Positions 37,373 to 47,082 are shown, counted from the first letter of the stretch. The stretch: DNA of 64,000 nt from Chitinophagales bacterium (GCA_041392475.1 JAWKLZ010000001.1:1674001-1738000); one strand, 5' to 3'. Program-made: numbers and translations. The notes: a model not told the origin generated them from the sequence alone.

Positions 37373-38134
37373 TTAAGACAATTCAATTTCAGCTACACTG
37401 TTTACAACTATATCAGGACTAAAAGCATAATTTGCTACATCTTCTTTTTTGGAAACTCCCGTCAAACATAGAATGGTGCGGTATCCCATCTGAATACCTC
37501 CTAAAATATCGGTATCCAAAGTATCTCCAATCATGGTTGTTTCTTCAGTCATTAGTCCCAATTCTTTACGGGCAGCTCGCATCATGACCGGACTTGGCTT
37601 GCCAACAGAAAAAGCCTTTCGACCTGTTGCCTCTTCCAACATGGCTACTACTGCTTTGATACCCAAATTATTCCAACCTTTCTTCTTAGGTGAAGGATCT
37701 AAATTAGTTGCAATCAGTTTGGCACCTGCTAATATCATATCTACGGCGTTGTTGACCATTTCAAGTGTAAAATTTCGACCTTCTCCTACTACTACAAAAT
37801 CAGGATTTTGCAATACCAATTCATAACCATTTTTGTGTAAACTGGTCAATAAGCCTCCTTCACCCAACACATAAGCTGTTCCATGTGGCTTTTGGCGTGC
37901 CAAAAATCTTGCAGTTGCCATTGCGCTGTTGAAGACGTTTTCTTCTTGTGCTTCAATACCCAATCTTGCCAATTTATTAACCACATCACGGCGACTTCTT
38001 TGGCTGTTATTGGTCAAAAACAAGTAAGGTATTTTTTTCTCGTTTAGCTTATCAATGAACTCTTTCGCTCCTGGTATCAATGCTTCACCGCTATATATTA
38101 CCCCATCCATGTCAATTAAGAATCCTTGCCTCAT
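37373..38134 (-). CDS. HAD superfamily IIA (NagD-like) phosphatase (253 aa)
   Basis: The N-terminal motif I is LIDMDGVIYSGE with catalytic Asp8 and Asp10, motif II is FLTNNS (about 39-44), the Lys lies in SVGKPSPVMM and motif III is MIGDTLDTDILGG. The C2-type cap between motifs II and III identifies the NagD/pyridoxal-phosphatase-like IIA group. Such enzymes dephosphorylate sugar phosphates or related small molecules. It is encoded between a fructokinase and a GH32 gene, which suggests a role in sugar phosphate balance in this locus. This gene is not part of the classic Bacteroides levan locus as I know it. The specific substrate is not predictable. Confidence 0.9.
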   Translation of the reverse strand: MRQGFLIDMDGVIYSGEALIPGAKEFIDKLNEKKIPYLFLTNNSQRSRRDVVNKLARLGIEAQEENVFNSAMATARFLARQKPHGTAYVLGEGGLLTSLHKNGYELVLQNPDFVVVGEGRNFTLEMVNNAVDMILAGAKLIATNLDPSPKKKGWNNLGIKAVVAMLEEATGRKAFSVGKPSPVMMRAARKELGLMTEETTMIGDTLDTDILGGIQMGYRTILCLTGVSKKEDVANYAFSPDIVVNSVAEIELS

Positions 38135-38165
38135 GGTGTTAATTTTTATTGTATATTATAAATAG

Positions 38166-39056
38166 TTATTTGCATTTTTCAATAAATTCATAAACGTCCT
38201 GTTCTGTGATTTTTGGAGTTCCTCCTTTTGAAGAAGCCACCAAACCACCCATAGCACACGCAAATTCGAGGCATGATTGAATATCATCTAAGTTAAACAT
38301 TTTCTTCAAAAAAGCTGCTAAAAATGAATCACCACTACCAATTGTATCTACCACTTTTATTGGGAAACTGGATTGATGGTACATCTTATCTTCGTTCAAA
38401 CAAACTGCTCCTTCTTTGCCTTTGGTCAATACGATGGTATCTATCCCAAATTTTTTAGAGACCAATTGAAGTACAGTTGTTACATCAAAATCTTCTAAAT
38501 ACCAATTTCCAATAATTTCTAATTCTTCATCACTCATTTTTACTACATTGGCAACTGATAAAAGCTTTTCAATTAATTCTTGAGAGTAAAAAGGTGAGCG
38601 AAGATTCAAGTCAAATATTCGCATTGGAGCCAGTTGTGCCAATGACATCAAGGTTTCTCTTGAGCCAACAGAACGACAGGCAAGGCTGCCAAATACTAAG
38701 GCATCTGCTTCTTTCACAGCTTTTTGTCTTGCTTCGTCCAGAGGAATGTTGTCCCATGCAACTGACGACACTATCTCATAAGATGGACTCCCATTTTCAT
38801 CTAATTGAACATGAACTGTTCCTGTTGGAAGTGTATCATCTTGGGTGATAAAATCTGTAGGCAAGGAATGTTGTTGTAAAAATGCAATCAACTCTAATCC
38901 TAAATTATCTTTACCAACACTGCTAATCATTGAAGTAGAAATACCGAAATTTTGTAAGTGATAAGCTACATTCATAGGCGCACCTCCCGCTTTTTTACCA
39001 CTAGGCAGTATGTCCCACAAAACTTCTCCGAAACAAATAATTTTTGTATTAAGCAT
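38166..39056 (-). CDS. PfkB-family carbohydrate kinase, probable fructokinase (296 aa)
   Basis: The ribokinase/PfkB fold is shown by the N-terminal CFGEVLWDILPSG and GGAPMNVAYHL (sugar-binding glycines), and by the C-terminal signature VDTIGSGDSFLAAFL with the catalytic Asp of GSGDS. FGEVLWD and GAPMNVA are typical of bacterial fructokinases. It would convert fructose and ATP to fructose 6-phosphate in the cytoplasm, feeding glycolysis. It lies 20 bases after the MFS porter gene and 31 bases before the HAD gene on the same strand, matching the kinase-transporter pair in known levan loci. Confidence 0.92.
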   Translation of the reverse strand: MLNTKIICFGEVLWDILPSGKKAGGAPMNVAYHLQNFGISTSMISSVGKDNLGLELIAFLQQHSLPTDFITQDDTLPTGTVHVQLDENGSPSYEIVSSVAWDNIPLDEARQKAVKEADALVFGSLACRSVGSRETLMSLAQLAPMRIFDLNLRSPFYSQELIEKLLSVANVVKMSDEELEIIGNWYLEDFDVTTVLQLVSKKFGIDTIVLTKGKEGAVCLNEDKMYHQSSFPIKVVDTIGSGDSFLAAFLKKMFNLDDIQSCLEFACAMGGLVASSKGGTPKITEQDVYEFIEKCK

Positions 39057-39076
39057 TTTGTAATTTGATTTTCAAT

Positions 39077-40402
39077 TTATTGTTTAATTAATTGTTGCTG
39101 TAAATCTTCCAATGAAACACCTTTCGTTTCAGGCATCATCTTCCAAACAAAAATCAATTGTAAACACATCATGAAAGCAAAAAATGCAAATACGGTTGCA
39201 GCTCCAATTAAGGTAAATAAAATGGGTACTAATGAAGGAATGACTGCTGCCAATACCCAATGTGTACTGCTTCCAAAAGCCTGCCCGTTTGCTCTTAAAT
39301 GATTCGGAAAAATTTCAGAAATAAATACCCATATCACTGTTCCTTGTCCAATAGCATGGGCTGCAATGAACATGAATAAGAAGGTAGGTATTGCCATTCC
39401 TTTCCATCCAAAGCTAAATGCCATAGCCACCAAAGAGAGAGAAAGGATGTAGCCTATAGAACCAATATACATCAGTTGCTTTCGCCCCAAACGATCTATC
39501 AACGAAAGGCCAATAAGGGTAAAAACCATATTTGTAATCCCAATTCCTATGCTGCTCAAAAGGGCAGAACTGGCTTCTAATCCTGCTAATTCGAAAATCC
39601 TTGGGGCATAATACAAAAGCGCATTGATACCTGAAAACTGATTGAAGAAAGCAACCAAAAAAGCAAGCATTAGTGGGAAACGATATTTTTTATGAAAAAT
39701 GGTTTCGGACTTGTTGGTATTCTCTTCTTCAGCTAAAATCTTGTCTATAATTGCCTCAATGTCTGTATCTGGATTGATTAACTTTAGTGTTTTAGCAGCT
39801 GCTGCCCTATCGTTCTTTTTGGTCAATAGCCAACGTGGACTTTTAGGTACAGTCAATACCATCAAGGTGTAAATAAAAGCAGGAATGGCTTCGACTCCAA
39901 TCATCCAACGCCAAGCATCTACTTCAATGCCACTTAATAAGTAATTGGAAACAAAGGCAATGAGGATACCAAAGACGATATTGAATTGATACAAAGCTAC
40001 CAATTTTCCTCTGTCATGGGGCGGGGCTATCTCTGCAACATAAGCTGGTGCAGCTATGGTTGAAACACCAACTCCTAACCCACCCAAGAAACGAAAGAAA
40101 GCAAATATCCAAGGATCACTTGCCAATGCAGAGCCAACTGCTGAAACAAAATAAAAAACACCTATCCAAAAGAGTGTTTTTTTACGCCCCAATTTATCAG
40201 TCGGAATTCCACCAAATAATGCTCCAATGACAGTTCCCCATAGTGCAGATGCCATGACTACAAATCCGTGAAAAAGTTCACCTTTATCCCAAAGTTGTTG
40301 TAGAGATAAATCGGCACCAGATATAACGACTGTATCGAAACCGAAAAGGAATCCTGCCAAGGCAACGGTGAGAGACCAAAAGATAATTTTGTAATTTTTC
40401 AT
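39077..40402 (-). CDS. MFS sugar porter, probable fructose importer (441 aa)
   Basis: A twelve-helix sugar porter of the XylE/GLUT type, with helix 1 motif FLFGFDTVVISGA, loop 2-3 DKLGRKKTLF, the post-helix-6 PKSPRWLLTKK, the helix 7 signature FNQFSGINALLYYAPRIFE, loop 8-9 DRLGRKQLM and the C-terminal PETKGVSLEDL. Length is standard. The context, directly before a fructokinase within a GH32 locus, points to fructose uptake across the inner membrane, possibly by proton symport. The 219 bases upstream, before the regulator gene, could carry a promoter for the catabolic genes; no clear -33/-7 pair was found. Confidence 0.93.
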   Translation of the reverse strand: MKNYKIIFWSLTVALAGFLFGFDTVVISGADLSLQQLWDKGELFHGFVVMASALWGTVIGALFGGIPTDKLGRKKTLFWIGVFYFVSAVGSALASDPWIFAFFRFLGGLGVGVSTIAAPAYVAEIAPPHDRGKLVALYQFNIVFGILIAFVSNYLLSGIEVDAWRWMIGVEAIPAFIYTLMVLTVPKSPRWLLTKKNDRAAAAKTLKLINPDTDIEAIIDKILAEEENTNKSETIFHKKYRFPLMLAFLVAFFNQFSGINALLYYAPRIFELAGLEASSALLSSIGIGITNMVFTLIGLSLIDRLGRKQLMYIGSIGYILSLSLVAMAFSFGWKGMAIPTFLFMFIAAHAIGQGTVIWVFISEIFPNHLRANGQAFGSSTHWVLAAVIPSLVPILFTLIGAATVFAFFAFMMCLQLIFVWKMMPETKGVSLEDLQQQLIKQ

Positions 40403-40621
40403 AAAGCATTGCTTGTTTGCATTTGTTTGTAGCCCAAAATTATCTATAGAAAATGAAAATAGACTTAACTATTATTCCAAATAAACCTATAATTGTCGCA
40501 ATTCTTAGAACCTTTATAAATTATTGACAATCATTAATATATGAAGTATATTCAAAAGGAATATTGGAGTGTCCGTATTATTGTTTCACAAATCGGTACT
40601 TTAGTTGCAGAAAAAGTGGGT

Positions 40622-43402
40622 TCAATTCTTACGAAATTGGGTAGGAGTAACTTTATAATTGGATTTAAATACCTTGGTGAAATAATCAGGAGAAGAATAA
40701 CCGACTTGATAGGCAATTTCTGCAATACTCAACTCGTCTTTCACCAACAATTCCTCAGCCTTTTTCAAGCGGAAATTTTGAATATAATCACTGATACTTT
40801 GGTCTAATAAAGCTTTGATTTTGCGATAAAGCTGTGAACGTGAAATATTTAACTCTTCGCATAAATCAGCTACTTGAAAGTCTTGTCTATGAAAATTGTC
40901 ACTAACATAAGTAATAAATTTCTTCACAAATTCTTGATCAATTAAGTTAAGGTCATTATGTTGTTGAAAATCAATTAAATCCTGACTATATACCTTTTGT
41001 AGGATTTGTCGGTTATGAAGAAGATTTTTAATTTTTTCCTCTAAAAATTGTATATTGAAAGGCTTTGTTATATACGAGTCTGCTCCTGCTTTTGTTCCTT
41101 CAATTTGTTGTTCTATTGTACTGCGAGCAGTCAATAAAATAATTGGGATATGTGATGTTCTTAAATCAGATTTGAGAATTTTTGTAATCTCCAAACCATC
41201 TTGTTCTGGTAAACCTATATCACAGACAATCAAGTCAGGTATAATTTCAAAACTTCCAGACAAACCCTCTTTGCCATTTTTCGCTATAAATACTTGATAA
41301 TCTAAACTTAATTTTTTGTGTAGAAATTGTAATAACTCTTCATTGTCTTCAACAATCAAGAGTTTGTATTCCGATTCCGTTTTGAAGGAAGATAAGGGTA
41401 AACTATCCCTTTCAACTGTCTCAAATTCGTATTGCTCATTGTTCAAAAATTGATTATTCTGTTTGTTAAATAACTGATCTTTTTCAAAATGAGCATTCCC
41501 CAATGGTAGTAATATAGTAAAACTTGTGCTATGTCCTTTTTCGCTTCTAACTACAATATCCCCTTTGTTTAGTTTAACAAGAGCCATAGAAAGCGAAAGT
41601 CCAAGACCAGTACCACCGTTCACATTGTTGTTCTCTGCTTGATAAAAAGGTTCAAAAATATGTTTTACTTCTTCCTCTGTCATTCCCCTACCATTATCTT
41701 CAATCTTAATTTTCACCAATTTTTCAAAAGTATCAACAGAAATAATAATTGAAATCTTGCCATTATCATGCGTAAATTTAAAGGCATTTGATAAAATGTT
41801 GAACAACACTTTGTCTATCATATCTCTATCGAACCACACCATTAAATTTTCATCCTTACAAATCATTTTGAAGTCAATCCCCCGCTTTTCTGCAATTTTA
41901 TAGTAAGAATACATCATGTTTTGTACAAATTCAATCAGATTGTTTTCACCAGCTCTGACCTGCATTCGATTGCTCTCCACTTTTCTAAAATCCATCAATT
42001 GATTGACCAACCTCAACAAGCGCAAGGCATTGTCGCGAATAGGTCGAATATTTTCCTTTACAAGTTTATCAAGATTGTCAGAATGAATGATTAAGTCTTC
42101 AGTGAAAACCAAAATTAAGGTAAGTGGAGTTCTAAATTCGTGAGATATATTGGTAAAGAAATTGACTTTCGCCTGCGTTGCCTCCTCTACTTCATTTGAC
42201 ATTTTTATAATTTCTTCTTGCTTTTTTAACAATTCTTCCTTTTGCTCAAATACCTCCTTATTTTTCGCTCTCAAGTTTTCATTGATTTTTTGTTTGGTTT
42301 TGAGCGACCTCCAAAGTGCTATCCACAAAAGTAGGGCAATTAACAATGTAGAAATCAATATAAAAATGAAAGTTTGTTGATTGTGATAAATAACTTCTAG
42401 CGCTTCAATTAAGCTCTTTTGTTGATCTATCCGTTTTTGCAAACTAGCTACCTTTTTAAATTGAAGATTGAGAATACGGGCATTAGACGAGTCAATAACA
42501 GTAGTTTGCAGGAAGTTTTTCTTATCGAAAGGTTCATTGTTTAAAATAGACAACGCCAATCGTATAACCTCTCCTCCACCTGTAGGATACAACAAAGAAA
42601 TATCCAAAATTCCTTCCTCCACCGCTTCAATACCTCTGCCAGTTCCAGGTATGCCATCTACTCCTACAAAAAAGAGGCTATCCAATCTTTCAGGCATTTC
42701 CTTGGCCACTAGCTTATAAGCTGTTTCAGAAATCAAATCGGTATGTCCAAAAATGATATTGATATCAGAATATTTCCTAAGATAATCAGGGAGTTTTTTT
42801 TCAATGTTTTCGAGGTAAAAACCCACACCAAGAATTTGTAAAAGCTCCATTTCAGGATGCATTTTCAAGGCATCTCTAAACCCATTACTTCTTTCTACTG
42901 CAGGTGAAATAGATAGAGGCAACTGTAATTCAATGATTTTTCCTTTTCGTCTAAACTGATTGGACAGGTATTGGGCAGCAGTTTTGCCGATTTGATAGTT
43001 ATCAGCACCGACATAAGCAGTGTATTTTTCTGATTCGGTTTTACGATCAATCAAAATGACATGAATGCCCGATTCATAAATTTCTTCGATGATATGTGTC
43101 AAGGGTTCGCTTTCATTTGGAGCAACGATAAGTAGGTCAATATCGCTTTGCTGCAATTCCTTTATTTGTTCGATTTGTACTTGACTGTTGTTATTGGCTA
43201 CTTTCATCAAAAAATTGATTTCCGGATGAAAAGCTAATTCTCTGTACATTTCTTCGTTCATCACATCTCGCCAAGGGTCAGCACAGCATTGGGAGAAACC
43301 TATAGTGAATTTCTTTTCCTGAGGTGCTTGATTGCAAGAAGAAAACAAAAATGAGATAAAAAATATAGTTAAGATTAATTGAAGCTTTTGGCTATCAGTC
43401 AT
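40622..43402 (-). CDS. Hybrid two-component sensor-regulator with sugar-binding periplasmic domain (926 aa)
   Basis: One polypeptide spans signal to promoter. A lipobox-like signal (FLFSSC, Cys23) is followed by a type I periplasmic-binding domain (about 30-310; FTIGFSQCCADPWRDVM, HVILIDRKTE, FVGVDGIPGTGRG), a transmembrane helix (344-366), a coiled coil, HisKA with His421 (NISHEFRTPLTLI), HATPase_c (ILSNAFKF, EDNGRGM, GTGLGLSLS), a receiver with Asp728 (LIVCDIGLPEQDG) and Lys780, and an AraC-type HTH (about 835-925). Most HTCS sensors carry Y_Y_Y propellers; the sugar-binding version is that of the Bacteroides levan locus regulator, which binds fructose. It is therefore the likely fructose-responsive activator of the locus. 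Confidence 0.96.
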   Translation of the reverse strand: MTDSQKLQLILTIFFISFLFSSCNQAPQEKKFTIGFSQCCADPWRDVMNEEMYRELAFHPEINFLMKVANNNSQVQIEQIKELQQSDIDLLIVAPNESEPLTHIIEEIYESGIHVILIDRKTESEKYTAYVGADNYQIGKTAAQYLSNQFRRKGKIIELQLPLSISPAVERSNGFRDALKMHPEMELLQILGVGFYLENIEKKLPDYLRKYSDINIIFGHTDLISETAYKLVAKEMPERLDSLFFVGVDGIPGTGRGIEAVEEGILDISLLYPTGGGEVIRLALSILNNEPFDKKNFLQTTVIDSSNARILNLQFKKVASLQKRIDQQKSLIEALEVIYHNQQTFIFILISTLLIALLLWIALWRSLKTKQKINENLRAKNKEVFEQKEELLKKQEEIIKMSNEVEEATQAKVNFFTNISHEFRTPLTLILVFTEDLIIHSDNLDKLVKENIRPIRDNALRLLRLVNQLMDFRKVESNRMQVRAGENNLIEFVQNMMYSYYKIAEKRGIDFKMICKDENLMVWFDRDMIDKVLFNILSNAFKFTHDNGKISIIISVDTFEKLVKIKIEDNGRGMTEEEVKHIFEPFYQAENNNVNGGTGLGLSLSMALVKLNKGDIVVRSEKGHSTSFTILLPLGNAHFEKDQLFNKQNNQFLNNEQYEFETVERDSLPLSSFKTESEYKLLIVEDNEELLQFLHKKLSLDYQVFIAKNGKEGLSGSFEIIPDLIVCDIGLPEQDGLEITKILKSDLRTSHIPIILLTARSTIEQQIEGTKAGADSYITKPFNIQFLEEKIKNLLHNRQILQKVYSQDLIDFQQHNDLNLIDQEFVKKFITYVSDNFHRQDFQVADLCEELNISRSQLYRKIKALLDQSISDYIQNFRLKKAEELLVKDELSIAEIAYQVGYSSPDYFTKVFKSNYKVTPTQFRKN

Positions 43403-43887
43403 TTGGTGTTATTTATTACATTCTAACATATAGACAATTTGAAAGTCACAGGACATCCTGTTTTTTGATACAATATCCATCTTTTCAAAATTACTTCATT
43501 TTATTGAAATCACTTCAAAAATTGGCAATACTTTGGTATAGAAACTATAAACGTTTTTTACAGTACAGTAATGAGAAAATTATCACCTGAAATTCATTTT
43601 ATTGATGTTTTAATTTTAAAAAGACTTATTCTTTTGGAAACATACGTTTTTTTCTCTAAATTGCTAGTAGAAAAATCGCCACAACTTTTGCTAAAAAAAA
43701 TATTGAAGAGATAAAGTCAAAATGATTGACAACATTTTGAGATTATTTCAGATCGGATTATTGGTTGACAACATTAAATGCTAAACTATTTTCTATTTAC
43801 AGAGGGGATTATTGGTCGACAAAAATAAATGCGAACAAAACTTTTTTTTTTGACGCTTTATTTTATAACCAATAAACTGTAAATCTT
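43403..43887. promoter_or_regulatory. Divergent intergenic region with repeated GGATTATTGG elements
   Basis: No gene is supported in these 485 bases, which separate the minus-strand sensor-regulator from a plus-strand secreted protein. Two direct repeats of 27 bases with 24 identities, beginning GGATTATTGGTTGACAA, lie at 43755-43781 and 43806-43832, 51 bases apart. A partial third copy (TTGACAACATT) lies at 43726-43736, matching 43765-43775 exactly. The last copy is 55 bases before the ATG of the 1030-residue gene, a good position for activator or operator sites. Confidence 0.6.
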
Positions 43888-46800
43888 ATGTTTAGATTCT
43901 TACTGACGACAGTGTTGCTTGGACTGAGCATCACTATTCAGGCGCAACAAAGTACGCCTATTCTTCAACAATTCAGTCCGAAACGTTCCATCATCAAACA
44001 TACCAATCCATCTAACCATCAATCTGTTAGCGGAAATGAGATTGGCATGCCCGTCAACAAACCCAGTGAAAATGGGTTGAAACCTTTTGCCCCGCTTCAA
44101 AAAGCGGCAGGCGTGCGACTCGGTGGAACGACCTACGATCTTCAAACCAATACAGGTATGTGCCGCCGAGTAGCTGTTGACGGCGACAAAGTGTATGCTA
44201 CTTGGACGATGAGTCAAACTTTTGACCTCACCGCAAGTGACAGAGGCACAGGCTTTAATGAATCGTCAGACAATGGCAGTTCTTGGGCTGCCGAACCGAC
44301 CGAACGACTAGAGAAAAACACCAGAGTTGGTTGGCCCAACATTGGCGTGACCGAAAGCGGACGGGTATTTGTCGTTACGCACGCTGCAATTCCCAACCAA
44401 ACAGCGGGTGCTGGTGGTTTGGCGTTTACTTGGCGAGATGGCAATGGCCCGTGGAACACCAAAATCATTGAAGGAGATGTAGATGCAACTTGGGCAAGGG
44501 TCGGAAATTCGGGCAAGGACATTCACGTAATTACCTCACGTTCACAGCTAACGGGTATCAATGGTATTAATGGCGAACTGCACTACTTTCGCTCGTTTGA
44601 CGAAGGTGAAACGTGGAGTCAAGTGATGACTTTTCCCGATATGGAAAACTATTTGCCACAAGAGGGTATCACTGCTGACAGCTATTTTATGGATGCTCGT
44701 GGCGATGTAGTGGCTTTTGCAGTAGGCAGATATGGCGCTCAAACGTTTTTGTATAAGTCTATGGACAAAGGCGATACTTGGAATGTGACCATTATCAACA
44801 GCACAAGTTCCCCCAATATGAGCGTGGTAAATCCCGATACAGGAGAATTTGATCCCGCTGTGGTTAGCGACGGACACATTGCTTTGTTGATTGACAACAA
44901 CGACAAAGTGCATGTGTGGTACGATCGTTTGTTCAACATTGAAAGCGGTGGCGGAATCAGCTATTTGCCGAATAGCAATTGTTTGATGTATTGGAACGAT
45001 GAAATGGACACCAATGAAGGGAGGATTTTGGGTAAAACTGTGCGAATGGATTACGATGGTGATTGCCAAACTGGGGTTGATTTTGTGGATGGTACGGACG
45101 GCAACGACATCAATATCGAAACCCAAAGTTATGGCAATTCTTTGGTCGGGCATCCAAGTGCGGGTATTGACGCTGAGGGCAATTTGTATTTAGCGTTTTC
45201 TTCTGTGAGGGATGGTGCAGCCGAAACACTTCGCCCAAAAGAACGCATCTATAGAGATATTTACCTCATCAAATCCACAGATGGCGGCCAAACTTGGGAG
45301 GGTCCTTTCAACGCTACAGACGACCCTGCTTCGGAAGATGTATATCCTTCAATTCAGCGAAATGTGGGCAGTCATGTTCATTTGGTTTATCAGCGAGATG
45401 CCTTCACAGGAACGGCCGTGGACAATGCGAGTTCTACCACAGGAGTTTTGGTGGGTCAAGATGATTTTGTGGTGAATGAAATCAACTACATCAAGATTGC
45501 CGTTGAAGATATTCAAACGCCCAATGATTTGAACAACACTTGCCCCAACTATTTCCCGTTTGTCAATGGCACTGTACCGAATGCCATTGAAGGTTGTACT
45601 CCTCCTATCGAAACGTTGGATACCCATGTATTTGACTTCCCTGATGGCGATTTGACACAAGATGTAGAAGTGCGTTCTACCTTCGATGTGAATGTACCTG
45701 GTGATATGGGCCTTTGGGTACTGTATGTAGCAGATTCGAATGGCAATGAGATTGAAGATACTATACTGTTGGCAAATGATGGACAGACTCAAGTTTTTGA
45801 AGATACCTTTTCACCTGCTATAATTGGTCAGCCCTACATTTTGTTGGGGGCAGAGGATTTGGAGGATGCGTTTGTGAATTTTGACCCAAATGAGGTGATT
45901 TTGTCATTGTTCCCAGCCTTTGATACGGTAGATGTAGTAGTCAATACGCCTTATTTGGAATTGGGGGTAGGTGTGTTTGACGATGGGGAATTGTTTGGTT
46001 GTCCTCCTAATAGTGGTATAAATGGTTTTGTGAATACCAGCATGGTAACAACTGAACCTTTTGAAATTATCTATTCGGCAACGGATAGAGCAGGCAATGA
46101 AACGGTATTGTCCAGATGGGTAAATGTGATTGGTGCGGATTTAACTTCTCCTACCATCTTACTCACCATAGACGACCCCTTCAATCCTACGGATGAGGAT
46201 GGAGTAGTGGTGGTGACAGAGGTGCAGATTGGTGAAACATGGGTGGACCCTGGGTTTATTGCCTTTGACAATGTGGACGGTTTGATTACCGATGAAGTGG
46301 TAGTAACGGGTGAAGTCAATCTGGAAGTCATTGGCAATTATACCGTTGTTTATATGGTAACGGATAATGCTGGAAATTCAACCCAAATTACACGCATTGT
46401 CGAGGTGAGAGATACGACTGAGCCTACCGTTTCTATCATTGGACCAGTGCCTGTTGTAACTCCTTGTGGAGGTACTTACAACGAATTTGGCGCAAATGCT
46501 TTTGATGATATTGATGGTTCTTTGACCAATCAAGTTGTTACGCAAGTTTTTGATAGTGAAGGTAAAGAGCTAGTGGAGGTTTGTACCGAGCAAGCAGGTA
46601 GTTATGTTGTGCGTTATTCAGTAGCTGATGCGAGCGGCAATGTGGGCTTTGCAGAAAGGTTGGTCATCGTGCAAGGAACTTGTACGAGTGATAGCTGTGA
46701 ATATGTGGGTATTGGTGACCATTTATTTGATTCGGATATCACCATCTACCCCAACCCCGCCAAAAATCAGTTCATTGTCAATTTTCAGGATTTAATCAAT

Positions 46801-46980
46801 CTGCAAACCCAAATTGGAGTTTACAACATTGTCGGTGAATTGGTGTATGAAAGTCGGCAAACAATAGGCTCTAACCCTTTATTGCAGATAGACTTGGCAA
46901 ATGTAGCCGCAGGTATTTATTTCGTAAAAATTCAAACCCCTGAAGGTTCGCTGACCAAGAAGTTGGTGATTAGGGATTAG
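43888..46980 (+). CDS. Secreted Asp-box (sialidase-like propeller) protein with Ig-like domains and T9SS tail (1030 aa)
   Basis: The signal peptide ends ITIQAQ (about 20). Residues 60-500 contain at least four Asp-box motifs (SDNGSSWA, FDEGETWS, MDKGDTWN, TDGGQTWE), the signature of sialidase/BNR-type propellers. The sialidase catalytic arginine triad could not be confirmed. The region from about 560 to 940 is Ig/HYR-like, including two DUF5011-type repeats (PGFIAFDNVDGLITDEVVV and NAFDDIDGSLTNQVV), and the end (ITIYPNPAKNQF) is a T9SS type A sorting domain. It is transcribed away from the fructan locus and is followed by its own terminator. It may be a surface glycosidase or an adhesin. Confidence 0.85.
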   Translation: MFRFLLTTVLLGLSITIQAQQSTPILQQFSPKRSIIKHTNPSNHQSVSGNEIGMPVNKPSENGLKPFAPLQKAAGVRLGGTTYDLQTNTGMCRRVAVDGDKVYATWTMSQTFDLTASDRGTGFNESSDNGSSWAAEPTERLEKNTRVGWPNIGVTESGRVFVVTHAAIPNQTAGAGGLAFTWRDGNGPWNTKIIEGDVDATWARVGNSGKDIHVITSRSQLTGINGINGELHYFRSFDEGETWSQVMTFPDMENYLPQEGITADSYFMDARGDVVAFAVGRYGAQTFLYKSMDKGDTWNVTIINSTSSPNMSVVNPDTGEFDPAVVSDGHIALLIDNNDKVHVWYDRLFNIESGGGISYLPNSNCLMYWNDEMDTNEGRILGKTVRMDYDGDCQTGVDFVDGTDGNDINIETQSYGNSLVGHPSAGIDAEGNLYLAFSSVRDGAAETLRPKERIYRDIYLIKSTDGGQTWEGPFNATDDPASEDVYPSIQRNVGSHVHLVYQRDAFTGTAVDNASSTTGVLVGQDDFVVNEINYIKIAVEDIQTPNDLNNTCPNYFPFVNGTVPNAIEGCTPPIETLDTHVFDFPDGDLTQDVEVRSTFDVNVPGDMGLWVLYVADSNGNEIEDTILLANDGQTQVFEDTFSPAIIGQPYILLGAEDLEDAFVNFDPNEVILSLFPAFDTVDVVVNTPYLELGVGVFDDGELFGCPPNSGINGFVNTSMVTTEPFEIIYSATDRAGNETVLSRWVNVIGADLTSPTILLTIDDPFNPTDEDGVVVVTEVQIGETWVDPGFIAFDNVDGLITDEVVVTGEVNLEVIGNYTVVYMVTDNAGNSTQITRIVEVRDTTEPTVSIIGPVPVVTPCGGTYNEFGANAFDDIDGSLTNQVVTQVFDSEGKELVEVCTEQAGSYVVRYSVADASGNVGFAERLVIVQGTCTSDSCEYVGIGDHLFDSDITIYPNPAKNQFIVNFQDLINLQTQIGVYNIVGELVYESRQTIGSNPLLQIDLANVAAGIYFVKIQTPEGSLTKKLVIRD

Positions 46981-47023
46981 TTAATTGGACAACAGAAGAT
47001 CAAAAATCATTCACTTTACCAGT

Positions 47024-47082
47024 AACTGAGTAGCTACAATTATGTTAAGAAACGAAATATTTGTAGTTGCTCAGTTTTTTTT
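47024..47082 (+). terminator. Intrinsic terminator after the Asp-box protein gene
   Basis: AACTGAGTAGCTACAA (47024-47039) pairs with TTGTAGTTGCTCAGTT (47061-47076), with two mismatched positions, and is followed by eight T residues on the plus strand. It starts 43 bases after the stop codon. Confidence 0.85.

Noticed and set aside
40435..40481. Possible TAATTTTG -7 element upstream of the MFS porter gene
   Set aside because: The nearest matching -33 TTTG lies about 35 bases away instead of about 19-20, so it does not fit the consensus.
43726..43820. TTGAC motifs that look like sigma-70 -35 boxes
   Set aside because: Bacteroidota use a different promoter consensus (TTTG and TAnnTTTG), so these were treated as repeat elements only.
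44548..45153. 201-codon minus-strand frame opposite the Asp-box protein
   Set aside because: Histidine/isoleucine-rich antisense artefact of the Asp-box coding sequence.
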